Below are positions 18,638 through 27,691 of a stretch of DNA of 64,000 nucleotides, in pieces (position 1 is the stretch's first letter; each line of letters begins with the position of its first letter). A model generated the notes under the pieces. The model saw only the letters and a program-made list of their open reading frames with translations, did no database searches and was not told where the DNA came from. Source of the stretch: Balneolaceae bacterium UBA7797 (GTDB taxonomy: Bacteria > Bacteroidota > Rhodothermia > Balneolales > Balneolaceae); the NCBI GenBank assembly GCA_002480645.1, contig DLCN01000014.1, forward strand, positions 100,005 through 164,004. Direction: 5' to 3'. Both the position numbers and the translations under genes were made by a program.

Positions 18638-19177
18638 TCAGGATTTATGCCAAAGCTTTTCAAGTAGTGCATAAAGCACTACCCCGGTAGCTACCGAGAC
18701 ATTCAACGAATGCTTCTGTCCGAATTGTGGAATTGCAACAAATGTATCGATAAGAGGCAATACGTCATCATCAATCCCTGTTACTTCGTTTCCCATGATC
18801 AGGCAGATCTTTTCATCGGGAGAAACATCAAGATCGGGTAAATAGGTGCTGTTATCGGTCTGTTCCAATCCAATCAGCGAATACCCCTCAGCTTGCAATG
18901 AGTGTAGCGTTGAAATATGATCTTCAACATCGGTCCACTCCACAAATTCTTCTGCACCAATGGCCGTTTTTGTGATCTCAGGACGTGGAGGTCTGGGAGT
19001 ATATCCACTCAGGTAGATCCCCTTAATTCCGAATGCATCTGATGACCGGAATACAGAACCAACATTATGTAAACTGCGGATATTATGAAGAAACACAACC
19101 ACCTGTGTCATACCAGTTGGTGGTTCATGGCTCAGATTATCCCGTAGGATTTCCTTAGTAGTTAGTTTTCTGGGCAT
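18638..19177 (-). CDS. SpoU/TrmH-family RNA 2'-O-methyltransferase
   Basis: 179 residues, the catalytic SPOUT domain only. Motif 1 is HNVGSVFRSSDAFG (about residues 36-49), motif 2 LIMGNEVTGID and motif 3 IPQFGQKHSLNVSVATGV, which together form the trefoil knot and SAM pocket. These enzymes methylate ribose 2'-OH in tRNA or rRNA. The short form without an N-terminal L30e-like domain is closer to TrmH/TrmL-like enzymes than to RlmB, but the target nucleotide cannot be read. The start overlaps the stop of the DUF192 gene by one base. Confidence 0.9.
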   Translation of the reverse strand: MPRKLTTKEILRDNLSHEPPTGMTQVVVFLHNIRSLHNVGSVFRSSDAFGIKGIYLSGYTPRPPRPEITKTAIGAEEFVEWTDVEDHISTLHSLQAEGYSLIGLEQTDNSTYLPDLDVSPDEKICLIMGNEVTGIDDDVLPLIDTFVAIPQFGQKHSLNVSVATGVVLYALLEKLWHKS

Positions 19178-19668
19178 CAGAACCGGACTTTCATTCCTTC
19201 TGTGATACCATGAGCAATAGAGTAGCCACCATTGGTTTCTACCACAAATCGGGCAGGGGCTCCTGATGGTAGCGATTCGGAAGAGAAGGGTGTAGTATTC
19301 TGATAGATGCGAACGATCACGCTATCACTGTTTACATACATAATATCCAGTGGTATGAGTGTATTGGCCATGTAGAAACTTTTTGGTGCATTTTCATCAA
19401 AAATGAAAAGCATGCCTACATTCTCAGGCATAGAGCGTACATCCATCAGCCCCTGATTCCGTTCCATAGGCTCATCGGCTAGTGCAACTTCGATGGTGGA
19501 TATATTTTCACCGGACTCCGAAAGGAATGTTAAAGATGTTTCAGGTACAACGGTTCTGCCTTTCTTAGCAGGTTCCTGGCTTTCCTTCTTACCCGAATCA
19601 CCGCAACCCGAGAATAGAATGAAGAAAATAACTACGATAATACTACTTGATCTCAAGTTCGACTGCAT
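19177..19668 (-). CDS. DUF192 family lipoprotein
   Basis: 163 residues. The N-terminus is a lipoprotein signal ending FSGC (lipobox cysteine near residue 22). The rest is a DUF192 domain with the family's typical run: LADEPMERNQGLMDV, MLFIFDENAPKSFYMANT, PLDIMYVNSD and the closing VVETNGG. DUF192 proteins are small beta-barrel envelope or secreted proteins of unclear function. The gene begins inside the last 26 bases of the BNR-repeat gene and ends in a 1-base overlap with the SpoU methyltransferase, so the three form a tight minus-strand unit. Confidence 0.88.
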   Translation of the reverse strand: MQSNLRSSSIIVVIFFILFSGCGDSGKKESQEPAKKGRTVVPETSLTFLSESGENISTIEVALADEPMERNQGLMDVRSMPENVGMLFIFDENAPKSFYMANTLIPLDIMYVNSDSVIVRIYQNTTPFSSESLPSGAPARFVVETNGGYSIAHGITEGMKVRF

Positions 19669-22444
19669 GTGAGTTTCGTCCTTTTTTGAAAGTTAAAGTA
19701 TAGGTTCCTTTAGTCAGAAAAGTATAGCCATCGTCATCTTTTTGTAACACAAGATCCCACGAAGTGGTATTGATACCCTGATGACCGGTCAATTTCAGTG
19801 TTTTAATCACTTTCCCATCTTTATCTGAGATACCTAGGGAAACATTTTGATCTTCCCCTTCATCCGATAAGTAATACATCAGATCTACGGATGGCATATA
19901 TGGCTCCCGGTATGCTACAGATTGTATTCCCCAACGACCTGAATACCGGATGCTTTCAGGTTTGATGGCGGTGATCTTTTCATCTAAACGATCAGCGATG
20001 GTATGGAAAGGGGATACATCAGCAACCCAAACACTACGGCCGTGAGTCCCGATCACTAATTCCAGATCACGGGGGTGAACCAGCATATCATAAGATGCAA
20101 CATTTGGCGTATCGGATAAATAGTGCCAGTTCTTTCCACCATTAAGCGAAACATAAGTGCCATGATCTAGTCCGGTATAAAGAATATCGGGATTCACCGG
20201 GTCCTGAATGATCACATTTACCACATCTTCGGGTAAGTCTCCTTTTACTGAGCTCCAGCTTTTACCAAAATCAGTGGTTTTGTACACATAGGTTTTGAAT
20301 TCATCAAAACGGTAGCCATTAAGTGAAACAAAAGCAGTAGCCTCATCATGTGAAGAAGCATGAACCTCGCTAACCCAACGGCCCTGAGGTAAACTTTCTG
20401 AAACGAGTTCCCAGCTTGCTCCTCCATCTGTGGTTAGTTGAACATTTCCATCATCCGAACCTGCCCATATAATGTTAAATGCCAAGGGCGATTCCGCAAC
20501 CGAAGTAAGGGTAGAATAGGGGACATCACCATTGGGCAGATCATTGGTCAGGTCGGGGCTGATCGCGGTCCATGTTTTTCCGCCATCCAGGCTTCTGTTT
20601 AACCGCTGTGAACCCAGATAAATGATCTCAGGGTTATGATGACTCATATTCATGGGTGTGTTCCAATTAAACCGGTAGCGCGGTTCACCAACATCGTGGG
20701 AAGGAGTGATCCTGTTGAAAGAATTATCCGGATCTATGCGGAAGTAGTTACCATATTGAAATCCGGCATAAATGATAGATGAATTCTCTGGATGTACAGC
20801 TACATGCATTCCGTCTCCACCGGATAACCTCGTCCATGGTCGTTCCCGATTCGGGGTAGAGTTGGACGGTCCGAAATAAGTTCCATTATCCTGTAGACCT
20901 CCATAAATGTTATATGGTTCCTCCATGTCTACGGCAACGGTATAGAACTGCCCGACAGCTACAGTATTATGATGGATGAAGTTTTCGCCACCATCATGTG
21001 ATTCGTACAAACCTCCATCATTACCAAGCAGTAAATGTTCAGAATCTGACGGGTCGATCCATAAGGCATGATGATCCACATGGATATTCTGATTTTCAGC
21101 CTTTGGTGTCCATGTCTTACCCCCATCTGTTGATTTCAGAAAAGGAACGCCCCAGATGTAGATGGTCTCCGGATCATTCGGGTCTACCCGGATCTGTCCG
21201 AAATAATATCCATAGGTGTAATACACATTGTCCAGATCATAGCTATTCACTTTTTCCCAATGTTCGCCCCCATCATTACTTCGGTACACTTCAGTTCCGA
21301 TTATTTCAGTATTGAATAAGGCATCGTTTGCATCTCCCAAATAATCAGAAAGTGCACGGGGTTCATACTTTCCACTTTTAACGTCTGCTTTTACACGCTC
21401 AGCGTCATATTCTTTCGGGAAGCGGTTGTTTCGTAAATAAGAATTCAGCTCTTTATCGTCGAGCTTCAAAAAAGACTTTTTCGACATCTTTACCAGATCG
21501 TTCTGGGTGAGTCCGTCTGGTTTTTGATCAATTTCTGTTTTGGTCTCATATTGATTATCAATCACCGCATAGATCACATCCGGATCAGAATGACTGATAT
21601 CTAAGCCGATACGCCCAACGAACTTTCCGGTCGGCAGGCCATTGGTCAGTTCCTCCCAGTGTTCACCTCCATCAACCGATTTATAGATCCCTGATCCATT
21701 TCCACCTTCTACAAAATTCCATGCTTTTCTGTCTTTCTCCCAGGTGGCTGCCCATAAGATATCCGGATTTTCCGGGTGAATGATGAGATCGATCACCCCG
21801 GTACTGTCATTCAGAAATAAATATTTTTCCCAGGTAATTCCGCCATCGGTAGTTTTAAACACGCCACGATCGTCATTCTTAGAGTACAGATTTCCCACAC
21901 TGGCGACCCAGGCAATATTCTCATCGGTGGGGTGGGTTACAATTCGCGCAATATGGTGAGTTCCCCAAAGGCCTTTATGCTCCCATGTATTGCCTCCGTC
22001 CTCAGACCGGTAAACGCCTGTTCCTGCATAAGTAGACCGGCTGCTGTTATTTTCACCGGTACCAACCCATATCACCTCCGGGTTAGCTCTGGATATTGCA
22101 AGGTCTCCGACTCCCAATGCTCCCATCTGATGATCGAAAATGGGCTCCATCGTATTTCCTGAATTTGAGGTTTTAAATACTCCCCCTGAACCAAAACCGG
22201 TGTAGAAGATGCGGGGATTATCGGGGTGAACGGCAATATCAGTTACACGACCACTCATAATTACAGGGCCGACACTTCGAACGGGATAGTCCCTGAGGAG
22301 ACTTTTATAGGCCATTTGAGCTCTTTTCTTAACCGAAGAGGCAAGTTCCTGCGGAGAGGTAGGTGAAATATCCTGAGCTTTAATGCCGGTAAATAATCCA
22401 AGAGTGAGGGGAATAATTAGAAGTGATCTGAATAACTTTTTCAT
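19643..22444 (-). CDS. Secreted BNR/Asp-box (VPS10/sortilin-type) beta-propeller protein
   Basis: 933 residues with an N-terminal signal peptide (ends GIKAQ, about residue 24). At least nine Asp-box turns of the form S/T-x-D-G-G-x-T/S-W are visible, e.g. SEDGGNTWEH, TTDGGITWEK, SNDGGEHWEK, STDGGKTWTP, SLDGGKTWTA and TTDGGASWEL. This is the pattern of one large or two seven-bladed propellers, like VPS10/sortilin and xyloglucanase-type proteins. A ~90-residue C-terminal beta domain (SLGISDKDGKVIKTLKL) resembles a FlgD/Ig-like module. There is no type IX sorting tail. The family is abundant in Bacteroidota and Balneolota and usually lacks a proven function; a role in glycan or peptide handling is speculative. 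Confidence 0.85.
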   Translation of the reverse strand: MKKLFRSLLIIPLTLGLFTGIKAQDISPTSPQELASSVKKRAQMAYKSLLRDYPVRSVGPVIMSGRVTDIAVHPDNPRIFYTGFGSGGVFKTSNSGNTMEPIFDHQMGALGVGDLAISRANPEVIWVGTGENNSSRSTYAGTGVYRSEDGGNTWEHKGLWGTHHIARIVTHPTDENIAWVASVGNLYSKNDDRGVFKTTDGGITWEKYLFLNDSTGVIDLIIHPENPDILWAATWEKDRKAWNFVEGGNGSGIYKSVDGGEHWEELTNGLPTGKFVGRIGLDISHSDPDVIYAVIDNQYETKTEIDQKPDGLTQNDLVKMSKKSFLKLDDKELNSYLRNNRFPKEYDAERVKADVKSGKYEPRALSDYLGDANDALFNTEIIGTEVYRSNDGGEHWEKVNSYDLDNVYYTYGYYFGQIRVDPNDPETIYIWGVPFLKSTDGGKTWTPKAENQNIHVDHHALWIDPSDSEHLLLGNDGGLYESHDGGENFIHHNTVAVGQFYTVAVDMEEPYNIYGGLQDNGTYFGPSNSTPNRERPWTRLSGGDGMHVAVHPENSSIIYAGFQYGNYFRIDPDNSFNRITPSHDVGEPRYRFNWNTPMNMSHHNPEIIYLGSQRLNRSLDGGKTWTAISPDLTNDLPNGDVPYSTLTSVAESPLAFNIIWAGSDDGNVQLTTDGGASWELVSESLPQGRWVSEVHASSHDEATAFVSLNGYRFDEFKTYVYKTTDFGKSWSSVKGDLPEDVVNVIIQDPVNPDILYTGLDHGTYVSLNGGKNWHYLSDTPNVASYDMLVHPRDLELVIGTHGRSVWVADVSPFHTIADRLDEKITAIKPESIRYSGRWGIQSVAYREPYMPSVDLMYYLSDEGEDQNVSLGISDKDGKVIKTLKLTGHQGINTTSWDLVLQKDDDGYTFLTKGTYTLTFKKGRNSHAVELEIK

Positions 22445-22548
22445 AAATCCGATTTGGTGATTAGTTGGTGTGATGATATAAAATGAATGTCTAAAAAAAT
22501 GAAAAAGATTGTCTGTACTTCCATCCTATATTAAAACTGTAGAATACA

Positions 22549-22579
22549 TTGAAGTTTTAGCGAAATAAGAGTACCTTTG
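22549..22579 (+). promoter_or_regulatory. Promoter of rimP-nusA-infB operon (Bacteroidota type)
   Basis: TTG (22549-22551), 20-base spacer, TACCTTTG (22572-22579), an exact match to TAnnTTTG. The same spacing and the same downstream block CTTTGGAGTCTA recur before rpsO. It lies 54 bases before the rimP start. Confidence 0.75.
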
Positions 22580-22585
22580 GAGTCT

Positions 22586-22616
22586 AGTGAGCGTCGCAAG
22601 GCACTCACTTTTTTTT
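22586..22616 (+). terminator. Leader hairpin with T8 run before rimP: possible attenuator
   Basis: AGTGAG (22586-22591), 12-base loop, CTCACT (22604-22609) overlapping a run of eight T (22609-22616). It starts only a few bases after the predicted transcription start and ends 17 bases before rimP. A terminator-like hairpin inside the leader suggests attenuation of the nusA operon, which is autoregulated in other bacteria. The stem is short (6 bp). Confidence 0.5.
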
Positions 22617-22633
22617 GTTTCTGAATTAGACCT

Positions 22634-23092
22634 ATGCAACCGGATATCATTGATAAAATTAAGGAATTAGCATCGCCTCTGGCAGAGGAGAAAGATCTGT
22701 TTTTGGTAGATGCTGAAGTTAAGACTGGTGGTGGCACCGAAGTCTGGATTTACCTGGATGGTGAAAATCGCAGTGTAAATATAGATGAATGTGCCGAGAT
22801 CAGTCGGGAATTGGGCTTTCTGATCGATGCCCATGAACTTCTGGGAAATACCTATCGGTTAAATGTGTCTTCTCCGGGTTTAAGTCGGCCACTAACCGAC
22901 AAGCGTCAGTATCCTAAAAATGTGGAGCGCACCTTTAAACTCAGATACAGAGACGAAGAAGAAGTTCAAAAAATGAAAGGAAAGCTTGTTGATGCAAATG
23001 ATGAGGCCATCACCCTGGAGGGAGAAGATGGCGCTGCCGTTACTGTAAATTACAGTGATATAATAGAAGCTAAAATCATTCCTGTAATCTAA
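22634..23092 (+). CDS. rimP: Ribosome maturation factor RimP
   Basis: 152 residues. The N-terminal alpha/beta domain has the family motifs EVWIYLDGE, VNIDECAEISRELG and YRLNVSSPGLSRPL, followed by a small SH3-like C-terminal domain with RTFKLRYRD and GEDGAAVTVNY. RimP assists maturation of the 30S subunit. It is the first gene of the conserved block rimP-nusA-infB-rbfA-truB-ribF, with a recognisable promoter and a hairpin upstream. The 17-base gap to nusA is normal for this operon. Confidence 0.95.
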   Translation: MQPDIIDKIKELASPLAEEKDLFLVDAEVKTGGGTEVWIYLDGENRSVNIDECAEISRELGFLIDAHELLGNTYRLNVSSPGLSRPLTDKRQYPKNVERTFKLRYRDEEEVQKMKGKLVDANDEAITLEGEDGAAVTVNYSDIIEAKIIPVI

Positions 23093-23109
23093 AATTTAAG
23101 CATACACTG

Positions 23110-24360
23110 ATGCAAAACGATTTATCAAAACAAATAATCTCCTCATTCGCTGAGATCGCCAAGGAAAAGGGAATAGATCGCGATCTGTTATTGTCTATCC
23201 TTGAGGATGTATTCAGAACTATGATTCGTAAAAAATACGAATCTGACGATGCGTTCGAGGTTATCTTAAATGCTGACAGGGGTGAGATTCAGATCTTGCA
23301 CGTACAGGAAGTAGTACCGGCCGACGAATTGGCAGATCCTGTATCTGAGATAAGTCTGGAAGATGCACAGAAGATCGATCCGGATATTGAATTGTACGAC
23401 GAGCTTGCTCAGGAAGTACAGATCCTTGATTTCGGTCGTCGCGCCGTTATGATGGCTCGCCAGCAACTGGCTCAGCGCATCCGTGAGATCGAAAAAGATA
23501 ATATTTACGAAGATTATAGTGACCGGGTAGGCGAGATCATCCTTGGGGATGTATATCAGGTGCGTCACAACAAAGATATTCTGGTAAATCACAATGGTGT
23601 GGAACTTCTGCTCCCGAAAAATGAGCAGATCTACAAGGACCGATACCGTAAAGGCGACACCATTCGTGCGGTTGTGATCGGTGTTCATATGAAGAACGGA
23701 AATCCGACCGTGATCATCTCACGTACCTCTGAATTGTTCCTCGAGCGACTATTTGAGAATGAGATCCCTGAGGTATTTGACGGAATCATTGAATTGGTGA
23801 AAATTGCCCGCGCCCCCGGCGACCGTTCTAAAGTAGCGGTGTTATCTCATGATGAACGGGTTGATCCGGTAGGTGCCTGCGTGGGAATGAAAGGAATTCG
23901 GATCCATGCGATCGTGCGTGAATTACAGAATGAGAACATTGATGTAATTAATTACACCAATGATATGAACGAGTTTATCAAACGAGCCTTACAGCCAGCA
24001 GAAGTGTTGAAGGTAGAGTTGGATGAACCCAATAAGAAAGCTAATGTGTTAGTACCGGCTAACGAAGTTTCCAAGGCAATTGGAAAGGGTGGTGTTAACA
24101 TTCGTTTGGCTTCAAAATTGACCGATTGTGAGATCGATGTGTATCGCGAAGTGGAAGAAGAAGACGATATAGATCTCGCAGAATTCACCGAAGATTTCGG
24201 CGCAGAAACTATTACCATGCTTCATGAGATCGGTTGTGATACCGCTCGTGCAGTACTTGAGTTGGATGCTGAAGAAATCACCCGAAGAACCAACGGTGAA
24301 ATAGACCAGGAATTAGCAGCTCGCATCATTGAAGTGATTGCTTACGAATTTGACGATTAA
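23110..24360 (+). CDS. nusA: Transcription termination/antitermination factor NusA
   Basis: 416 residues. It contains the N-terminal RNA-polymerase-binding domain, an S1 domain (about residues 135-200, with VGEIILGDVYQV) and two KH domains with the hallmark DPVGACVGMKG (about 255-265) and KAIGKGGVNIRLAS (about 316-329). A C-terminal helix-hairpin-helix-like segment of ~60 residues is rich in acidic residues. It lacks the two acidic repeats of the E. coli protein, as usual outside gammaproteobacteria. NusA controls pausing, termination and antitermination. Confidence 0.97.
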   Translation: MQNDLSKQIISSFAEIAKEKGIDRDLLLSILEDVFRTMIRKKYESDDAFEVILNADRGEIQILHVQEVVPADELADPVSEISLEDAQKIDPDIELYDELAQEVQILDFGRRAVMMARQQLAQRIREIEKDNIYEDYSDRVGEIILGDVYQVRHNKDILVNHNGVELLLPKNEQIYKDRYRKGDTIRAVVIGVHMKNGNPTVIISRTSELFLERLFENEIPEVFDGIIELVKIARAPGDRSKVAVLSHDERVDPVGACVGMKGIRIHAIVRELQNENIDVINYTNDMNEFIKRALQPAEVLKVELDEPNKKANVLVPANEVSKAIGKGGVNIRLASKLTDCEIDVYREVEEEDDIDLAEFTEDFGAETITMLHEIGCDTARAVLELDAEEITRRTNGEIDQELAARIIEVIAYEFDD

Positions 24361-24424
24361 GCCTTATTGGTAAGCAAGTCCCTGATAAATTAATTAGTTT
24401 TAGAGCTCACATTAAAAACCATCT

Positions 24425-27295
24425 ATGCCCATAAACAGACCGAAACCATTATTCAAAGTTGCTTCAGAGTTCAACGTATCTACTCAATCTATTGTTGATA
24501 CGTTAGAAGATAACGGCTTAACTGCGGCAAATCGTCCAAACTTCAAGATCACTCCGGAGATGTACGAAGTATTGGACAACGTTTATGGTGAAGATAAAGC
24601 CAAAAGCCAGGAGCACGAACGCGCTAAAGAAGATTACGAAAGCCGTCGCAGTCAGATGATGAATCAGCGTAACGATAGTATCACTATCGATAATATGCTG
24701 GAACCCATGGACGATCTTGAACCGGTAGAAGAACCGGAGGAAAAAAGTCTGGATGATGAGCTGCTTGGTGGGTTAGAACCTATTTCTGAAGAACCCGAAA
24801 CTGAAGAGCCTCAAAAAGAAGAACCGGAAGTAAGTGAAGAGCCGGAAGATGAACCTGCTGAGGAAGTTGAAGAAGAGACAGTAGCGGAAGAAGAACAGAC
24901 ACCTGAACCTGAGGTTGAGGATGAACCTGAACCGGTTGCAGAGGAACCCGAAGAGGAAGATACTGAAGAAGAAGTTGATGACTCTGAAGAGGACGAAGAG
25001 ACCAAAGACGAAGAGGTCGATGATTCCGAAGAAGTAGATGAGTCAGGTTCTGATGACCCGGAGGAAGAAGACGAAGAAGACGATGACTCTGATGATGAAT
25101 CTTCTGATGAAGCAGAGGATGATGAGGGAGAGGAAGAAGAAAAGATCATTCGTGGTCGTGCAAATAAACTTAAAGGAACAAAAGTTCTTGGTAAAACAGC
25201 ATTTACCAATGATCTTACTTCTGACAAGAAAGTTCGCAAAAAGAGAAAGAGAAGAAAAGATCGTCCGGGACAGGATTCCGATAAAACTTCTTCAAACAAT
25301 TCGGATAAGTCAAAAGATACTAAGAAGGATAAGGCTCCTAAAAAGTCTAAGAAGAAAAGTACCCGTACCGAGGTAGATGAGAGCGATGTGGATCGTATGA
25401 TGCGTGAGACCCTCAAAAAGATGAAGGGTACATCTACAGTGGGTAGTAAACGTGGTAAGCGTCGTCGTCAGCGTAAAGAAGAACGCGAAGAGGAAATGCA
25501 GATTCAGCAGGAAATGCAGGAACTTGAAAGTACAGTTATCGAGGTAACTGAGTTTATTACAGCGAACGATCTTGCTGAAGAACTTGAAGTAGGAGTAAAT
25601 GATATTATTTCTGCATGTATGAGTATTGGATTGATGATCACTATCAATCAGCGACTGGATGCAGGTACGATCGAATTGGTAGCCGAGGAGTTTGGTAAAG
25701 AAGTCAAATTCATCGATGCCGAAGAGATGGTTGAAGAACTTGAGATCGAAGAGGATAAGGAAGAAGATCTGGAAGACCGTGCGCCGATCATTACAGTTAT
25801 GGGTCACGTAGATCATGGTAAAACATCCTTGCTCGATTACATTCGTGAAGCAAAAGTAGCCGAAGGTGAAGCTGGAGGTATTACCCAGCACGTTGGTGCT
25901 TATGAAGTGATCCATAATGATAAAAAGATCACTTTCCTTGATACTCCGGGTCACGAAGCCTTTACCGCAATGCGTTCCCGTGGTGCTCAGGCTACAGATA
26001 TTGTAATTCTTGTGGTTGCAGCTGATGACTCAGTGATGCCTCAGACCATTGAGGCGATCAATCACGCGAAAGCAGCCGGTGTACCTATAGTGGTAGCCAT
26101 TAACAAGATGGATAAACCCGGCGCTACTCCTGATAAGATCAAACAACAGTTGTCTGAATATGACGTGATCGTTGAAGATTGGGGTGGCTCTACTCAGTAT
26201 GCCTTGGTTTCTGCCAAAACAGGTAACGGAATTGAAGATCTGCTTGAAAAAGTATTGATCGAAGCTGAACTTCTTGAATTAAAAGCCAATCCAAACCGAC
26301 GTGCAGACGGGGTTGTACTCGAATCACGTCTGGATAAAGGAAAAGGTATTGTTGCGAATATTCTGGTTCAGAATGGTACGCTTAAAGTAGGTGACCCATT
26401 CGTAGCGGGGCCATGTTTTGGTCGTGTTCGTTCGATGGAAAATGATCTTGGTGAACGAATTAAAGAGGCAGGACCTGCAACTCCTGTTCAGTTAACCGGT
26501 TTTGATGAGATGCCTCAGGCCGGTGATAAGATGATCGTTGCTGAAGATGAAAAATCAGCAAAAGAAGTTGCGAATCAACGTCAGCAGATCAGAAGAGAGC
26601 AGGCGCTGCGTAAGACCAAACATATGACTCTTGATGACCTTTCTCGTCGTATGGCTCTTGGTGAAGTTTCTGAACTTAGCATTATCATTAAAGCGGATGT
26701 GGATGGTTCCATTGAGGCGTTATCCGGTGCTTTACAGAAATTAAGTACTCCGGAAGTTTCAGTGAATATTATACATACCGGTGCCGGTGCCATTTCCGAA
26801 TCGGATGTATTGTTAGCCTCAGCTTCTGATGGTATCATTATTGGTTTCCAGGTGCGTCCTACTGCACAAGCCCGTAAACTTGCTGAATCTGAAGAGATCG
26901 ATATCCGGTTATTCAGTGTGATCTATGATGCCGTTGATGAGGTTCGTGATGCACTTGAAGGTCTGCTGTCACCTGAGATCAAGGAGCAGATCATGGGTAC
27001 GGTTGAGGTTCGTGAGACATTCAAAGTATCTAAAGTTGGTACCATTGCAGGTTGCTATGTTACTGACGGTAAGATCGACCGAAACAATCCGATCAGGATT
27101 ATCCGCGAGGGTGTAGTGATCTACGACGGTCACATTGATGCACTTAAACGTTTCAAAGACGATGTGAGAGAAGTAACCTCCGGGTATGAGTGTGGTATCA
27201 GCATTAAGAACTACAACGACATCAAGGTGGGCGATAACTTCGAAAGTTATAAGATCACCGAAGAGAAACGTACCCTCGAAGACAGCGCAAATTAA
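24425..27295 (+). CDS. infB: Translation initiation factor IF-2
   Basis: 956 residues. The N-terminal IF2_N helix domain (KVASEFNVSTQSIVDTL) is followed by a very acidic low-complexity stretch (about residues 94-240, mostly E and D) and then a lysine-rich segment (about 265-320). The GTPase domain has G1 GHVDHGKT (460-467), G3 DTPGHEAF and G4 NKMD. The C-terminal domains bind initiator fMet-tRNA. IF-2 places that tRNA on the 30S subunit and promotes subunit joining. The gene is in the standard position after nusA. Confidence 0.97.
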   Translation: MPINRPKPLFKVASEFNVSTQSIVDTLEDNGLTAANRPNFKITPEMYEVLDNVYGEDKAKSQEHERAKEDYESRRSQMMNQRNDSITIDNMLEPMDDLEPVEEPEEKSLDDELLGGLEPISEEPETEEPQKEEPEVSEEPEDEPAEEVEEETVAEEEQTPEPEVEDEPEPVAEEPEEEDTEEEVDDSEEDEETKDEEVDDSEEVDESGSDDPEEEDEEDDDSDDESSDEAEDDEGEEEEKIIRGRANKLKGTKVLGKTAFTNDLTSDKKVRKKRKRRKDRPGQDSDKTSSNNSDKSKDTKKDKAPKKSKKKSTRTEVDESDVDRMMRETLKKMKGTSTVGSKRGKRRRQRKEEREEEMQIQQEMQELESTVIEVTEFITANDLAEELEVGVNDIISACMSIGLMITINQRLDAGTIELVAEEFGKEVKFIDAEEMVEELEIEEDKEEDLEDRAPIITVMGHVDHGKTSLLDYIREAKVAEGEAGGITQHVGAYEVIHNDKKITFLDTPGHEAFTAMRSRGAQATDIVILVVAADDSVMPQTIEAINHAKAAGVPIVVAINKMDKPGATPDKIKQQLSEYDVIVEDWGGSTQYALVSAKTGNGIEDLLEKVLIEAELLELKANPNRRADGVVLESRLDKGKGIVANILVQNGTLKVGDPFVAGPCFGRVRSMENDLGERIKEAGPATPVQLTGFDEMPQAGDKMIVAEDEKSAKEVANQRQQIRREQALRKTKHMTLDDLSRRMALGEVSELSIIIKADVDGSIEALSGALQKLSTPEVSVNIIHTGAGAISESDVLLASASDGIIIGFQVRPTAQARKLAESEEIDIRLFSVIYDAVDEVRDALEGLLSPEIKEQIMGTVEVRETFKVSKVGTIAGCYVTDGKIDRNNPIRIIREGVVIYDGHIDALKRFKDDVREVTSGYECGISIKNYNDIKVGDNFESYKITEEKRTLEDSAN

Positions 27296-27319
27296 GTTTC
27301 ATTTCAATTACAGCAGTGT

Positions 27320-27691
27320 ATGAGTTTCAGAGTAGAACGCTTAGGCGAGTTGCTTAAGCGTGATCTCGGCGATATAATTCAAAGGAATTTCCAACCGGAA
27401 GGCACTTTTGTTACGGTGACCAATGTTCGGGTTACCCCCGATCTGTCAATCGCTAAAGTATATCTGAGTGTATTTGCACCGGGCAGAGATAAACAGGTTG
27501 TTCTTGAATATTTAGACGAGCAAGTTGCAACAATCCGACATAAGCTGGCAGGCAAGATCAAAAATCAGGTTCGTAAGATCCCCGAACTGCATTTCTATGA
27601 AGATGATACCGCTGCCTATGTAAATAAAATGGAGCAGCTCTTCAAAAAAGTGGACGAACAACCAAAAGCACCCAGCGACGAAGAAGAATAA
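27320..27691 (+). CDS. rbfA: Ribosome-binding factor A
   Basis: 123 residues. A single KH-like domain carries VTNVRVTPDLSIAKVYLSVF (beta hairpin) and the conserved end KIPELHFYEDDT. A polar tail of ~20 residues (EQPKAPSDEEE) follows. RbfA binds the 30S subunit during late 16S rRNA 5'-end maturation and cold adaptation. It lies 24 bases after infB, and its stop overlaps the truB start by one base (TAATG), the normal order for this block. Confidence 0.96.
   Translation: MSFRVERLGELLKRDLGDIIQRNFQPEGTFVTVTNVRVTPDLSIAKVYLSVFAPGRDKQVVLEYLDEQVATIRHKLAGKIKNQVRKIPELHFYEDDTAAYVNKMEQLFKKVDEQPKAPSDEEE

Noticed and set aside
24811..25416. Minus-strand frame of 201 codons, serine-rich
   Set aside because: It is the reverse of the acidic GAA/GAT-rich stretch of infB; the serine runs are a by-product of codon composition.
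25310..25954. Minus-strand frame of 214 codons in infB
   Set aside because: Lies entirely opposite a clear conserved gene and shows no domain or signal features.
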